A stretch of DNA of 54,799 bases from a virus: positions 1 to 54,799 of the IMG/VR virus record IMGVR_UViG_3300043399_000215. One strand, given 5' to 3'. Below the pieces are notes generated by a model that was given only the letters and a program-made list of their open reading frames with translations, had not been told where the DNA came from and did no database searches. The position numbers and the translations under genes are program-made. This document shows positions 13,672 through 22,017 of this stretch, one piece after another (position 1 is the stretch's first letter; the number at the start of each line of letters is the position of its first letter).

Positions 13672-13926
13672 ATGAACAAAGATAAACTTAAAGAACTTGC
13701 TGAACAGGCTCGCAATCTAATAGAACACGATTACGAATATCTTCCCGAGGAGTCTGACCGTACAGAACTAATTCAAAAGAAATTAGCAGAGTTGATTGTG
13801 AAAGAATGCGTTGCTATCGTAGAACATTTCAGCGATGGGAATGAAAAAGATCAATTCGGAAGAACTCTGTATCACTATCGAACTGATATAGGGAAAGAAA
13901 TAGAACAATACTTTTCTATATCGTGA
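13672..13926 (+). CDS. Hypothetical protein, 84 aa
   Basis: Begins MNKDKLKELAEQA, then acidic helices containing AELIVKECVAIVEHFSD, a pattern shared with the next gene (ELVAAAEREACARLI) and with accessory genes of other phages. The function is unknown. The two neighbours look like diverged copies with the same N-terminus MNKDKL-x-ELA. Confidence 0.65.
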   Translation: MNKDKLKELAEQARNLIEHDYEYLPEESDRTELIQKKLAELIVKECVAIVEHFSDGNEKDQFGRTLYHYRTDIGKEIEQYFSIS

Positions 13927-13970
13927 GCAATGACTATTCAAACGTTGGTGGTAAAATTGAAGGGGTTGAA

Positions 13971-14279
13971 ATGAACAAAGATAAACTTATTGAACTTGCT
14001 AAAGAAGCTGGTTTTGTTATTGATGAAGACAGCAGGAAGCACCAACCTAATTGTATTGTGCATACGCATTATTTGATTGATTCAGAGTTGATGCGTTTTG
14101 CTGAACTTGTTGCAGCAGCAGAGCGAGAGGCGTGTGCAAGATTGATACAGCCGTTTGCCATTGGAGAGTACCCAGCATTTAGCGGTAGGGACGACCCCGT
14201 TGATCTTGCTCTGTGTGCAGCCGCAGAGCGCATTCGAACAGTGAGCAACGGACTGCGCAAGGCACTTGGGGGAGTCTGA
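13971..14279 (+). CDS. Accessory phage protein, 102 aa, GC-rich
   Basis: MNKDKLIELAKEAGFVID, then RFAELVAAAEREACARLIQ and a C-terminal AAERIRT, a pattern common to accessory genes in phages of Proteobacteria. The function is unknown. ATG at 13971 follows AAGGGGTTGAA; a GTG at 13923 has no site. The 3' half is clearly G+C-richer than its 5' half and than the preceding gene, a recombination-like boundary. Confidence 0.7.
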   Translation: MNKDKLIELAKEAGFVIDEDSRKHQPNCIVHTHYLIDSELMRFAELVAAAEREACARLIQPFAIGEYPAFSGRDDPVDLALCAAAERIRTVSNGLRKALGGV

Positions 14280-14480
14280 ATGACCGACGAACTCAGAATC
14301 CAAGCCCTGCAAGCGGCACTTGACCAAGCGAACATGCAGATCATCGAACAGCGCGAGGTGATGGGGGTGGCGTTGGATGCGCTGAATGAAGTGTGGTACT
14401 CAAACACCACCTCCATCGCGCATCAGAAATTCACATTGGCGACAGAAGCACTGCGCGAAGCACTTGGAGAAACGGAATGA
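14280..14480 (+). CDS. Accessory phage protein, 66 aa, GC-rich
   Basis: Helical protein (MTDELRIQALQAALDQA, and ATEALREALGE at the end), the kind of small coiled accessory protein found beside the preceding gene type. GGGGGAGTCTGA precedes the start. G+C-rich. The function is unknown. Confidence 0.65.
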   Translation: MTDELRIQALQAALDQANMQIIEQREVMGVALDALNEVWYSNTTSIAHQKFTLATEALREALGETE

Positions 14481-14632
14481 ACAAAATTATTTTGCGTATG
14501 ACACATCGGGTTTGGAACACTGCCATCAGTCGCATCCTTTGCCGCGCTTATTCACAAGGTCACATCAACTCAAGTCAACTGCATATTTTGGCATCAAAGT
14601 TTGACCCAACACAAAAACACGAGGTGTATTGA
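14477..14632 (+). CDS. Small basic protein, 51 aa
   Basis: Not recognised. It begins MNKIILRMTHRVWNTAISRIL, basic and hydrophobic. The start overlaps the preceding gene by four bases, with GGAGAAACGG upstream. It could be a membrane-associated peptide, but no clear transmembrane segment is seen. Confidence 0.5.
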   Translation: MNKIILRMTHRVWNTAISRILCRAYSQGHINSSQLHILASKFDPTQKHEVY

Positions 14633-14697
14633 TGGATTGCCCATATTGCCATGCGCCGAACAAATGGAAATGTTATTGCAGAAAGAGGAGCAAATGA
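14632..14697 (+). CDS. Possible 21-aa zinc-knuckle microprotein
   Basis: A 21-codon frame (MDCPYCHAPNKWKCYCRKRS plus K) with four Cys in CxxC and CxC pairs and a basic end. GAGGTGTATTG precedes ATG and its stop overlaps the next start. The four closely spaced cysteines argue for a real metal-binding peptide, but the size makes chance possible. Confidence 0.35.
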   Translation: MDCPYCHAPNKWKCYCRKRSK

Positions 14698-14876
14698 AAC
14701 ACCTCAAAACCGCAGCAATCCTGCTGGCTCCATTTGCAATCATGTACCTGCTGTTCGGCTTCGTGTTCTGGAACTGGGACGCGAAAAGCTGGGACGCGAT
14801 GGGTCTGTTTCTGTATGTCGTGCTGGTGGTTCCGCTTGTGATTGGAGCGACTGCTTTTGTGGAGGGGATGAAATGA
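14694..14876 (+). CDS. Small membrane protein, 60 aa, two transmembrane segments
   Basis: Two hydrophobic stretches (about residues 7-26 and 37-55) separated by NWDAKSWDAMG. AGAGGAGCAA precedes the ATG at 14694. The function is unknown. G+C-richer than its neighbours. It overlaps the next gene by three to four bases. Confidence 0.65.
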   Translation: MKHLKTAAILLAPFAIMYLLFGFVFWNWDAKSWDAMGLFLYVVLVVPLVIGATAFVEGMK

Positions 14877-15298
14877 CTTACTACCTACGCAACGCATGGG
14901 AAACACCTGATGGTACAATCATTGAAAGCAAGCATGGTTGGGACTATCAGGCTCATGAAGACAGTATCACCAAAGAATTCTATATGTGCGACAGCATTGG
15001 TTACTACATTCGTACAAGCGTTAACGAAGTACCAGCAAAGAGCCTCTGTGTAACAACAGACGATGACTTTGAAGTTCAGAGAGTTGTTAAATTTTGGGGT
15101 ACTTACGGTAAAGACGGTAAATCTGAGTTACAATACATATCACCAGCGGATATGACACAACTTCATATCAAGGCTGTTCTTAAAACTCAAAGTAAAATCT
15201 CTCCTGAAATAAGGAAAGTCTTTGAGCAAGAGTTGTTGTATCGCAAAGAAAAACGCTTGAATAAATTGAAAGGAAAGCAAGATGATATATACTGCTAA
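14873..15298 (+). CDS. Hypothetical protein, 141 aa
   Basis: Begins MTYYLRNAWETPDGTIIESKHGWDY, then FYMCDSIGYYIRTSVNEVP, DFEVQRVVKFWGTYG, and a basic helical end. This is a conserved type of small phage protein without a known function. GGAGGGGATGAA precedes the start at 14873. A longer frame from 14651 lies on the preceding genes and is rejected. Confidence 0.7.
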   Translation: MTYYLRNAWETPDGTIIESKHGWDYQAHEDSITKEFYMCDSIGYYIRTSVNEVPAKSLCVTTDDDFEVQRVVKFWGTYGKDGKSELQYISPADMTQLHIKAVLKTQSKISPEIRKVFEQELLYRKEKRLNKLKGKQDDIYC

Positions 15299-15479
15299 AG
15301 TTCTTAAGTTTGTAGGTGAACGTTCGTTTTCATTGCTAGATGCTACCTTGCTGCTGATTGTAGCCAAGTTGGTAAGCCTAGCTGATAATGCAACCTACGC
15401 TGTCTTGGTTGGTGTTGTAGGGTTCTTGCTGGCAGGTCTTGTTGGGGCATGGACTAAGGTTTATTTGCTGAAGGAGTAA
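15282..15479 (+). CDS. Small membrane protein, 65 aa
   Basis: Two hydrophobic segments (about 20-33 and 38-57, FLLAGLVGAW). AAAGGAAAGCAAG precedes the ATG, which lies inside the end of the preceding gene. The function is unknown. Confidence 0.6.
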   Translation: MIYTAKVLKFVGERSFSLLDATLLLIVAKLVSLADNATYAVLVGVVGFLLAGLVGAWTKVYLLKE

Positions 15480-15482
15480 CTC

Positions 15483-15623
15483 ATGAGTGACATTGAACAA
15501 TTCTGGCAAGCTATCGCTGCTAAAGCAGGTGATAATCGCAAGTGGAGTGACCTTGCACCTAATCTACAACATGCTGTAATTCAGAGTGTAAACATTCTGA
15601 TTCAGGTTTTGAATACTAAGTAA
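15483..15623 (+). CDS. Small hypothetical protein, 46 aa
   Basis: Not recognised. It starts MSDIEQFWQAIAAKAGDNRKW and is helical. AAGGAGTAACTC precedes ATG, and the gene follows the membrane protein by three bases. Confidence 0.6.
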   Translation: MSDIEQFWQAIAAKAGDNRKWSDLAPNLQHAVIQSVNILIQVLNTK

Positions 15624-15631
15624 GGATTGCT

Positions 15632-15982
15632 ATGCTGACCGTACAAGACTGGATTGATGCAGGCTACAAGAAGTTTAAAGAGGTGAAACATGTAAAACCT
15701 TATTCTGCTTTTGGATTGCAAAAACGCATTTCAGATGAGGTAGGTAAGCGTTATTACATTACAGTCTTTGCGTATGACCATGCAGAGCACAAGGCTTCTG
15801 GTAGAATGCCAGAGACTATGCCTGATTTTGGTTTTACACCTGAGGTGCAATTCAGAGGTGAGTTGAATACAACTTGCATTGAGTTGATTATGCACGTAGA
15901 TAGCACAGTCAAGGATGTAGAGATGCACTTTGATATAATGTGGAATGCTTTGGGTAAACCTTATTATGATACTTGGGATTAA
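15632..15982 (+). CDS. Hypothetical protein, 116 aa
   Basis: Not recognised. A mixture of strands and helices (KRYYITVFAYDHAE, CIELIMHVDSTVKDVEMHF), probably an alpha/beta globular protein. TAAGGATTGCT precedes ATG. Confidence 0.65.
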   Translation: MLTVQDWIDAGYKKFKEVKHVKPYSAFGLQKRISDEVGKRYYITVFAYDHAEHKASGRMPETMPDFGFTPEVQFRGELNTTCIELIMHVDSTVKDVEMHFDIMWNALGKPYYDTWD

Positions 15983-15991
15983 GGAGTGAAT

Positions 15992-16207
15992 ATGAACTAC
16001 AGTCAATACACACTAGATGAAATCGAACGAATCTTGTATATCAATAATGACCCTGCTCATGCAGCATTGAAGGTGATGCTTGAGCATGATCGAGAGGATT
16101 ATGATGATGGGTATAGCTACGGTAAAACAGCAGGGTTTGATGAAGGCTATGAGGTTGGTTATGACCAAGCTATTTGTGATGTTAGAAATGGTGTTGTTGA
16201 GGTTTGA
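15992..16207 (+). CDS. Hypothetical acidic protein, 71 aa
   Basis: Begins MNYSQYTLDEIERILYINN and carries DGYSYGKTAGFDEGYEVGYDQA, a repeated Gly-Tyr pattern seen in small phage proteins of unknown function. The ATG at 15992 follows AAGGAGTGAAT. The GTG at 15986 lies inside that site. Confidence 0.65.
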   Translation: MNYSQYTLDEIERILYINNDPAHAALKVMLEHDREDYDDGYSYGKTAGFDEGYEVGYDQAICDVRNGVVEV

Positions 16208-16218
16208 AAGGAAGTAAC

Positions 16219-17970
16219 TTGAGCGTATTTGTAAAGCACACTAATTGTAAATCATGCGGCAGCAAAGATAACTTTGCTTTATACGTAGATGATGAGGATA
16301 ATGAAAGTGGTCACTGCTTTGGGTGTGGTTTTACAATCCCAAGTAAGGAATACATTGAAAGCAAACAGGATAGTAACAGAGTCCGAACAACAGTAAAAAA
16401 GGAATACACAGAGATGGAAGTTAAGTCAACAAAACCTGTAATGACCCCTGAAGAAAATCAGGAGTTGAAGAATTCAACATCTGCTAAATGCAAGGGTTTT
16501 CGTTCCCTGCGTGATGACATTGTTAGTACATTCGGTGTTCGGCATTCCTTTGATGAAGTAACTGGAGATGTAAACGAGCAATATTATCCATGTACTCAGG
16601 ATGGGCAATTAGTTGGATACAAAGTCCGTGAAGTTCCTAAGAATTTTTACTCCAAAGGACGTACTGGTGCAGATTGTGAATTGTTTGGGCAGTTTAAATT
16701 CAATCGTGGCGGTAAGTATGTACTGCTCGTTGAGGGGGAAGTTGACCAGCTCTCGGCATATCAGATGATTCATGATTACAATAAATCCCGAGGCTCTGAT
16801 TTTGAAACAGCAGTTGTAAGCCCAACTACAGGAGCTAATTCTAAGAAGCAAATTGCAGCACAATATAAGTTTTTTGATAGCTTTGAGCAGATTATTTGTT
16901 GCATGGATTCTGATAAAGCAGGTCAGGAAGCCACCGAGGAAATTATTAAGTACCTACCTAAAGGTAAAGTGAAGCTGATGCAGATGCGCTTTAAAGACCC
17001 AAATGAATATCTTGAGCAGGATAAGCAGCGAGAGTTTATCAGCGACTTCTATAATGCAAAGACTTATGTGCCTGCGGGTGTTGTAGGTAGTTCAACTTTA
17101 TACGAGCGTCTACTGGAAAGTGCAGTTGTTGAAAAAATACCTCTCCCGCCTTTTATGTCAAAACTAGATGATATGATCGGCTCGATTGAGCTTGGTACTA
17201 TCGGCGTATTCGCTGCGGGAAGTGGTGCAGCTAAGACAACGGTAGCTAACGAGTTGATATACTACTGGTTGTTTAACAGTCCGCATAAGATTGGTGTTGT
17301 TTCGCTTGAATTAACCTGTGCTCAGTACGCTCAAGCAATGCTCTCAAGACATATTGAGAATAAAATTTCACTGATTAAAGACCCGCAAGAAAAACTAAAA
17401 TTCTTGCAACAAGATAGAATTAAAGATAAAGCACATGAGTTGTTTTTGGATGGTAACGGAGGTGATCGTTTTCTAGTGATTGATGAGCGAGATGGCAGTG
17501 TAGAGGTTTTACAAAATAAAATTGAAGAATTGATTATTTCCTGTGGATGTAAAGTAATTATTCTTGACCCATTAAGCGATGTGTTCGACTCACTAACAAT
17601 TGATGAGCAGGCAAAATTCATGAAATGGTGCAAGAGTATGATTAAGAACTACAATGTGACATTCTTAATGATTGCGCATATTCGTAAATCAGGAAATAAT
17701 AAAGATGCTGCAAGCACTGGCGCTTTTGTACCAGAAGAGGCAATATCCGGTTCTTCTACGGTCTTTAAGAGTGCATCATGGGTTGTTATGATGCAACGAG
17801 ATAAGTACAATGAAGACCCTATTATCAGGAATACAACAAGGCTTGTCTTGAGTAAGAACAGGGCAGCGGGTGAAACCGGGGAAGCGGGTAACCTCTACTA
17901 CTGCAATCAAACACACAAACTGCACGATCTTGATGACTGGAATCAGGAAAACGGAGTAAAGGAGTTTTAA
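16219..17970 (+). CDS. DNA primase-helicase, T7 gp4-like
   Basis: A fused primase-helicase of about 583 aa for the lagging strand. An N-terminal zinc-binding domain has Cys10, Cys13, Cys33 and Cys36 (NCKSCG...HCFGCG). TOPRIM motifs are YVLLVEGEVDQLSAY and CMDSDKAGQEA. The RecA-like helicase domain has the P-loop AAGSGAAKTT, Walker B IILDPLSDVFD, and IAHIRKSG. The Gly normally before the P-loop Lys is Ala. TTG at 16219 follows AAAGGAAGTAAC and is taken as the start; TTG at 16204 lies before that site. Confidence 0.93.
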   Translation: MSVFVKHTNCKSCGSKDNFALYVDDEDNESGHCFGCGFTIPSKEYIESKQDSNRVRTTVKKEYTEMEVKSTKPVMTPEENQELKNSTSAKCKGFRSLRDDIVSTFGVRHSFDEVTGDVNEQYYPCTQDGQLVGYKVREVPKNFYSKGRTGADCELFGQFKFNRGGKYVLLVEGEVDQLSAYQMIHDYNKSRGSDFETAVVSPTTGANSKKQIAAQYKFFDSFEQIICCMDSDKAGQEATEEIIKYLPKGKVKLMQMRFKDPNEYLEQDKQREFISDFYNAKTYVPAGVVGSSTLYERLLESAVVEKIPLPPFMSKLDDMIGSIELGTIGVFAAGSGAAKTTVANELIYYWLFNSPHKIGVVSLELTCAQYAQAMLSRHIENKISLIKDPQEKLKFLQQDRIKDKAHELFLDGNGGDRFLVIDERDGSVEVLQNKIEELIISCGCKVIILDPLSDVFDSLTIDEQAKFMKWCKSMIKNYNVTFLMIAHIRKSGNNKDAASTGAFVPEEAISGSSTVFKSASWVVMMQRDKYNEDPIIRNTTRLVLSKNRAAGETGEAGNLYYCNQTHKLHDLDDWNQENGVKEF

Positions 17971-17971
17971 A

Positions 17972-18523
17972 ATGGTCTTTGGAGAAGGCGTGAATGACTT
18001 AGATTCAAAAGTCGAATCCTATACTGTTTGGCACAGCATGATACGGCGTTGTTATAGTGCAGTGTACCATCAGTGTAAACCAAGTTACATAGGAACTGAA
18101 GTTTGTAATGACTGGAAATTGCTGTCAAATTTCGACAAGTGGTTTCGTGAAAATGCAGTGACAGGTTGGCAACTCGATAAAGATTTGTTGTCTAATTACG
18201 GCAAGCTGTACTCTGAGAAAAATTGTACATTCTTGCCGAATGAAATAAACTGCGCCATTGGGTATAGCAGTAGAAATGATTTACCATCTGGTGTCAGTTA
18301 TATAAAATCTAAGGGTGTTTACTGCGCTCAATACTCCAGATTTATAGATGGCAAGCGAAAAGGTGTTCATGTTCTCTATAGTACAGACATTGACGAGTGT
18401 TTTGAGGCATATAAAAGATCAAAGGAGAGGCACCTTGTTGAGTTAGCTGAGAGGTACAAGTCAAAGTTGAGCGATAAAGCATACAACGCTTTGCTTAAGT
18501 TTGAGATTAAAAAATACAACTAA
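17972..18523 (+). CDS. Free-standing HNH-like homing endonuclease family protein, 183 aa
   Basis: The pattern YTVWHSMIRRCY, PSYIGTEVCNDW, FDKWFREN, GWQLDKDLL and NCTFLPNEIN matches a family of selfish phage proteins annotated as HNH-like or AP2-type homing endonucleases. The C-terminal part (SGVSYIKSKGVYCAQYSR) looks like an AP2-type DNA-binding domain. It sits between primase-helicase and polymerase, one base after the primase stop. A terminator follows. The catalytic residues are not certain, so nuclease activity is inferred. Confidence 0.65.
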   Translation: MVFGEGVNDLDSKVESYTVWHSMIRRCYSAVYHQCKPSYIGTEVCNDWKLLSNFDKWFRENAVTGWQLDKDLLSNYGKLYSEKNCTFLPNEINCAIGYSSRNDLPSGVSYIKSKGVYCAQYSRFIDGKRKGVHVLYSTDIDECFEAYKRSKERHLVELAERYKSKLSDKAYNALLKFEIKKYN

Positions 18524-18527
18524 ACTT

Positions 18528-18556
18528 AGCCAGCCTTGTGCTGGCTTTCTTTTTAT
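18528..18556 (+). terminator. Rho-independent terminator after the homing gene
   Basis: AGCCAGC (18528-18534), loop CTTGT, GCTGGCT (18540-18546), followed by TTCTTTTTAT. A promoter -10 follows at once. Confidence 0.75.
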
Positions 18557-18564
18557 GCTATAAT
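18536..18564 (+). promoter_or_regulatory. Promoter for DNA polymerase
   Basis: TTGTGC (18536-18541) lies inside the terminator hairpin, then a 17-bp spacer and TATAAT (18559-18564) with ATGC before it. Terminator and promoter overlap. Confidence 0.6.
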
Positions 18565-18587
18565 GCCTCAAGTTATGAAAGGAAGGT

Positions 18588-21500
18588 ATGAAGTACAACG
18601 GTTTTTCAATTGACATTGAAGCAGATGGTTTTGTGTTTGAAGCAACAAAGATTTGGGTTATCAACTTGGAAGACCTTGACACAGGTGATAAGTTGCAGTT
18701 GCATCCATTCAGAGACTCATTAGCAAAATCAAAGCTGCTGGATTGGGTTTCTAAGTACGATAACCCAAATGTCTGTTTTCACAATGGCTTGGGCTATGAT
18801 ATTTTTGTGCTTATGTTTATTCTCGGAATTGACTACTCCGTTGGCCCAGATAGTATTGAAGGTATTAAAGTAAATTTTGTTGATACTTTTTATTTGTCAA
18901 TGTTTCTTAACCCAGACCGTGAAAAGCACTCTATTGAATATTGGGGTGTTCAACTTGGAATGCCTAAGATTGATTTTCGTGATGCCTTGATCTCTGTTGG
19001 TGCGCTAGATTCCAATGCTCCCAATGGAGCTGAATTTTTGCGTTTCCACTCTATCATGAATGAGTATTGTGAGCGTGACACTCTTGTTGGTAAACTGACA
19101 TTTATTGCACTAATAAATGAGTGGGTTGAGTTGTACAAATCATGGGATTGCACAAAGTGGCCTGAGCATTTTAAAGCCGGTCAAAAAGCCTTCTACCTAA
19201 TGTCTTGCCAAGAATTGTCAGGTTGGAAATTTGATGTAGATGCTGCCAAGGAATTGCAAATCAAAATTGAACAAATGATGGAGGAGATACGTTCAGAGGT
19301 TGAACCTCAACTACCACCACGGAGCCTTAAAAAAACAGAAGAAAAAGAATACTCCATGCCAGCAAAGCCATTCAAACAAGATGGTTCTCTTTCTGCTGTG
19401 ATGGAAAAGTGGATTGCAAAGCATAGTGCAACTTATGATACAGAGAAAGATTGTATTACAGTCTACGGTAAGCAATACAAGATTGTTGCAAAGCAAATGC
19501 TTGATATTAAACTTCCAATGGAAATGGCAAACCAAGATCAGATGAAGGATTGGTTTTTGGAGCAGGGATGGAAACCTACCTTGTGGAATTATAAGCGCGG
19601 CCCTGATAACAAGCCAATACGCGACCCCGTTACTAGACAGCTTATCCCGACAACGCCAAAGATTCAAGAAGCAGGGAAACTCTGCCAGAACCTAGAAAAA
19701 ATTGAAGGCGATCTTGTCAAGAAAGTTGTCAAGTGGTTGTCACTTCGCAATAGGCAGTCTGTTTTGAATGGTTGGCTTGAAAACCCAAGGTTGCAATATG
19801 ATGGACGGATAGGTGCTGGTAGGACTGGTATTGCAGCTACACACCGACAAAAACACAAGGTCGTTGTTAATGTGCCAAAAGCAGACCCGAAGGTGCTACT
19901 TGGCTATGAATTTCGGTCACTTTGGATTACTGAGGATGGTATGTTAATTGCTGCTGGGGATGCTGCTGCACTTGAAGGTAGGGTTCAAGGGCACTATACG
20001 CACAAGTATGACAATGGCACCACTGCTGATGAATTACTGAAGGGCGATGTGCATAGTAAGAACGCTAATGCTTTCTATGGTGGCATTTATGATGAAGTCA
20101 GTAAAATATACAATGCACCTGATTTTGACAAGGAAAACCCAAAATGGAAACCGTACCGCAATAAAAGTAAGAACGGATTTTATTGCTTGCCGATGCATAC
20201 AAAGGTGTTGACAAGTGCAGGATGGAAGCTGTTTGGTGATATAGAGGTTGGTGAAGCATTGCCAACTTTTAATGCAAATACAGGTCTTGTCGAAATGGAT
20301 GCAGTTAAAGCGTTGCATCATTTCGATGACACTGAAGTATTTAAATTCAGTAACAAGTATGATTCGTTTCAATGCACTGAGAATCACCGCTGGTATGGAT
20401 GGAGGCGTTCAAAATCCAAGAAAGGCTCTAAGAAGATTTTTGGATACTTTGAAGCCAAGGATTTTACACAGGAGCATAACTTATTATTGACTGCTGCATT
20501 TACTGGCAATGACGGATGCACAATAAATGAAACAGAGGCTAAATTTATGGGGTACTTACTCTCAGATGGTTCCTACAAGTGGTCAGATAAGTCAAGCACT
20601 ACAAGTTCATCTTTCGGTAAGAAGAAGGCAATTTCAATGCAGGTTTGTCAATCCAGAAATAAGTTTTGGGAGGATATTCAAAATCTAATTGATGCTCTTG
20701 GAATGAAATACAACTTGCGTGAAGAAAAGAAAGAGAATGGGAATAATGTACTTCACTGGAAAATATCTCAACCTGACGCAAGGAGTTTCATAGACAGGGT
20801 TGTTGGGAATAGGCTTAACAAGCATGAAGTTAACTGGTCTGAGTGGGTTATGAAACTTAGTAGGAAATCTCTAGAGGCTTTCTACGAGGGCTTCTATAAC
20901 GGAGATGGTAACACCACTGGAAATCACGAGGTTGTCTCTCAGAATACTGGTAAAGTGCATGAAGGTATTGTCACGGCAATGCAACTGCTTGGGAAAGGTC
21001 GCGTTACCTTGAACAATCATCAAGGGTGGAAAGATAATATCTGTCAAGGCATACGGGTTCAGAAGCGTAAGCATCTGACCATGCAAGAGCAGTCAAAGGA
21101 GTCACTTGGAATTCAAGAGACTTTCTGCTTGACAACAGGGAACTCATCGTTTATTATTTGGCAGGATGATTTTATTGGGATTACAGGGAACTGCATTCTC
21201 TACGGCGGTGGAGCACCGAAGGTTGCATCTACTCTTGGTATTCCAGAAAAATACGGTAAAGAGGCTTTGGAGGCTTTCTGGGAGGCAAACCCAGGCACGA
21301 AAGACTTGAAGGAAAACCTTGAAAAATACTGGGAAGGTGCAGGTAAGAAGAAGTACCTCCCAGCCATTGATGGTAGAATCCTAATGACTCGTAAAAAATC
21401 AGCTTTACTGAATACTATATTTCAAAGCTGCGGCGGCATAACAATGGATTACGCTGGATGTTTTATGGACAAGTGGCTTGGGGGGATGCAGTGGGATGAA

Positions 21501-21713
21501 AAACGTAGGCCCTTCTATTTATACAAGGGTTTTACCGTAAGGAGGATTGGCTATATCCACGACGAATTGGAATATGAGTGCGATGCTGAGATTGCTAATG
21601 AAGTTGCCGGAATGATTGAAAAATCTATTGCAAAGGCAGGTGAATATCTTGGAATCAAAGTGCCACTTGTCGGTGAAGGTAAGGTTGGTAAAAACTGGAA
21701 AGAAGTTCACTAA
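18588..21713 (+). CDS. Family A DNA polymerase (T7 gp5-like) containing an intein
   Basis: The replicative polymerase. The 1,041-residue reading frame holds a 336-residue intein (residues 533-868), leaving an extein of 705 residues, almost exactly T7 gp5 size. The 3'-5' exonuclease motifs are SIDIEADGF, HNGLGYDIF and EYCERDT. Polymerase motif A is AAGDAAALEGRV, motif B is RNKSKNGFY joined to CILYGGG after splicing, and motif C is IHDELEYECD. The intein interrupts motif B, so activity depends on splicing. GAAAGGAAGGT precedes ATG. T7 gp5 uses host thioredoxin as processivity factor; the phage thioredoxin at 32870 could play that part here (inference). Confidence 0.95.
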   Translation: MKYNGFSIDIEADGFVFEATKIWVINLEDLDTGDKLQLHPFRDSLAKSKLLDWVSKYDNPNVCFHNGLGYDIFVLMFILGIDYSVGPDSIEGIKVNFVDTFYLSMFLNPDREKHSIEYWGVQLGMPKIDFRDALISVGALDSNAPNGAEFLRFHSIMNEYCERDTLVGKLTFIALINEWVELYKSWDCTKWPEHFKAGQKAFYLMSCQELSGWKFDVDAAKELQIKIEQMMEEIRSEVEPQLPPRSLKKTEEKEYSMPAKPFKQDGSLSAVMEKWIAKHSATYDTEKDCITVYGKQYKIVAKQMLDIKLPMEMANQDQMKDWFLEQGWKPTLWNYKRGPDNKPIRDPVTRQLIPTTPKIQEAGKLCQNLEKIEGDLVKKVVKWLSLRNRQSVLNGWLENPRLQYDGRIGAGRTGIAATHRQKHKVVVNVPKADPKVLLGYEFRSLWITEDGMLIAAGDAAALEGRVQGHYTHKYDNGTTADELLKGDVHSKNANAFYGGIYDEVSKIYNAPDFDKENPKWKPYRNKSKNGFYCLPMHTKVLTSAGWKLFGDIEVGEALPTFNANTGLVEMDAVKALHHFDDTEVFKFSNKYDSFQCTENHRWYGWRRSKSKKGSKKIFGYFEAKDFTQEHNLLLTAAFTGNDGCTINETEAKFMGYLLSDGSYKWSDKSSTTSSSFGKKKAISMQVCQSRNKFWEDIQNLIDALGMKYNLREEKKENGNNVLHWKISQPDARSFIDRVVGNRLNKHEVNWSEWVMKLSRKSLEAFYEGFYNGDGNTTGNHEVVSQNTGKVHEGIVTAMQLLGKGRVTLNNHQGWKDNICQGIRVQKRKHLTMQEQSKESLGIQETFCLTTGNSSFIIWQDDFIGITGNCILYGGGAPKVASTLGIPEKYGKEALEAFWEANPGTKDLKENLEKYWEGAGKKKYLPAIDGRILMTRKKSALLNTIFQSCGGITMDYAGCFMDKWLGGMQWDEKRRPFYLYKGFTVRRIGYIHDELEYECDAEIANEVAGMIEKSIAKAGEYLGIKVPLVGEGKVGKNWKEVH
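20184..21191 (+). mobile_element. Intein with LAGLIDADG-type homing endonuclease in polymerase motif B
   Basis: 336 residues. Block A is CLPMHTKVLT with Cys1, and block B is CTENHRWY with the TxxH motif. The endonuclease motifs are FMGYLLSDGS and FYEGFYNGDG, two LAGLIDADG-like dodecapeptides with the catalytic Asp. Block F/G is SSFIIWQDDFIGITGN followed by +1 Cys. The penultimate residue is Gly where His is usual, a known natural variant. Both extein junctions fall on codon boundaries (TAT/TGC at 20184, AAC/TGC at 21192). Confidence 0.92.
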
Positions 21714-21728
21714 AAAACAAAGGAAATC

Positions 21729-21929
21729 ATGAAACACCCAAAGACACAAGCCAATGAAATCCTCCTAGGTAACCTAGGTTCAATGCAAGCTGTTAACCTC
21801 TGGTGGAAAACACCACAGGACATTTTGCAAGGTAAGACACCCATAATGCTGTGGGAAGGTAAGACAGAGAACCAGCAGCGAGCTATGCTAGTAGCATTGA
21901 AGAACATGATTGAAAGTACCAAGAAGTAA
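21729..21929 (+). CDS. Small protein resembling the MbcA/ParS (DUF2384-like) domain, 66 aa
   Basis: The pattern AVNLWWKTPQDILQGKTPIMLW resembles the 'lW...P...L.G.tPi' core of the antitoxin-associated DUF2384 domain. No RES-type toxin gene is next to it. In a phage it could act as an anti-toxin decoy or an unrelated regulator. The evidence is one short motif. CAAAGGAAATC precedes ATG and it follows polymerase by 15 bp. Confidence 0.5.
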   Translation: MKHPKTQANEILLGNLGSMQAVNLWWKTPQDILQGKTPIMLWEGKTENQQRAMLVALKNMIESTKK

Positions 21930-21975
21930 TGCAAAAACTTGAAATTTGGTTGTGTTCTGGTAAAGGTCAAAATTC

Positions 21976-21986
21976 TGTGCTATAAT
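21976..21986 (+). promoter_or_regulatory. Extended -10 promoter
   Basis: TGTGCTATAAT with the -10 at 21981-21986, followed by ACG. No clear -35. It lies 32 bp upstream of the 58-aa gene. Confidence 0.6.
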
Positions 21987-22017
21987 ACGTTCTCAAGTTT
22001 ACAATAGGAGATTATTC

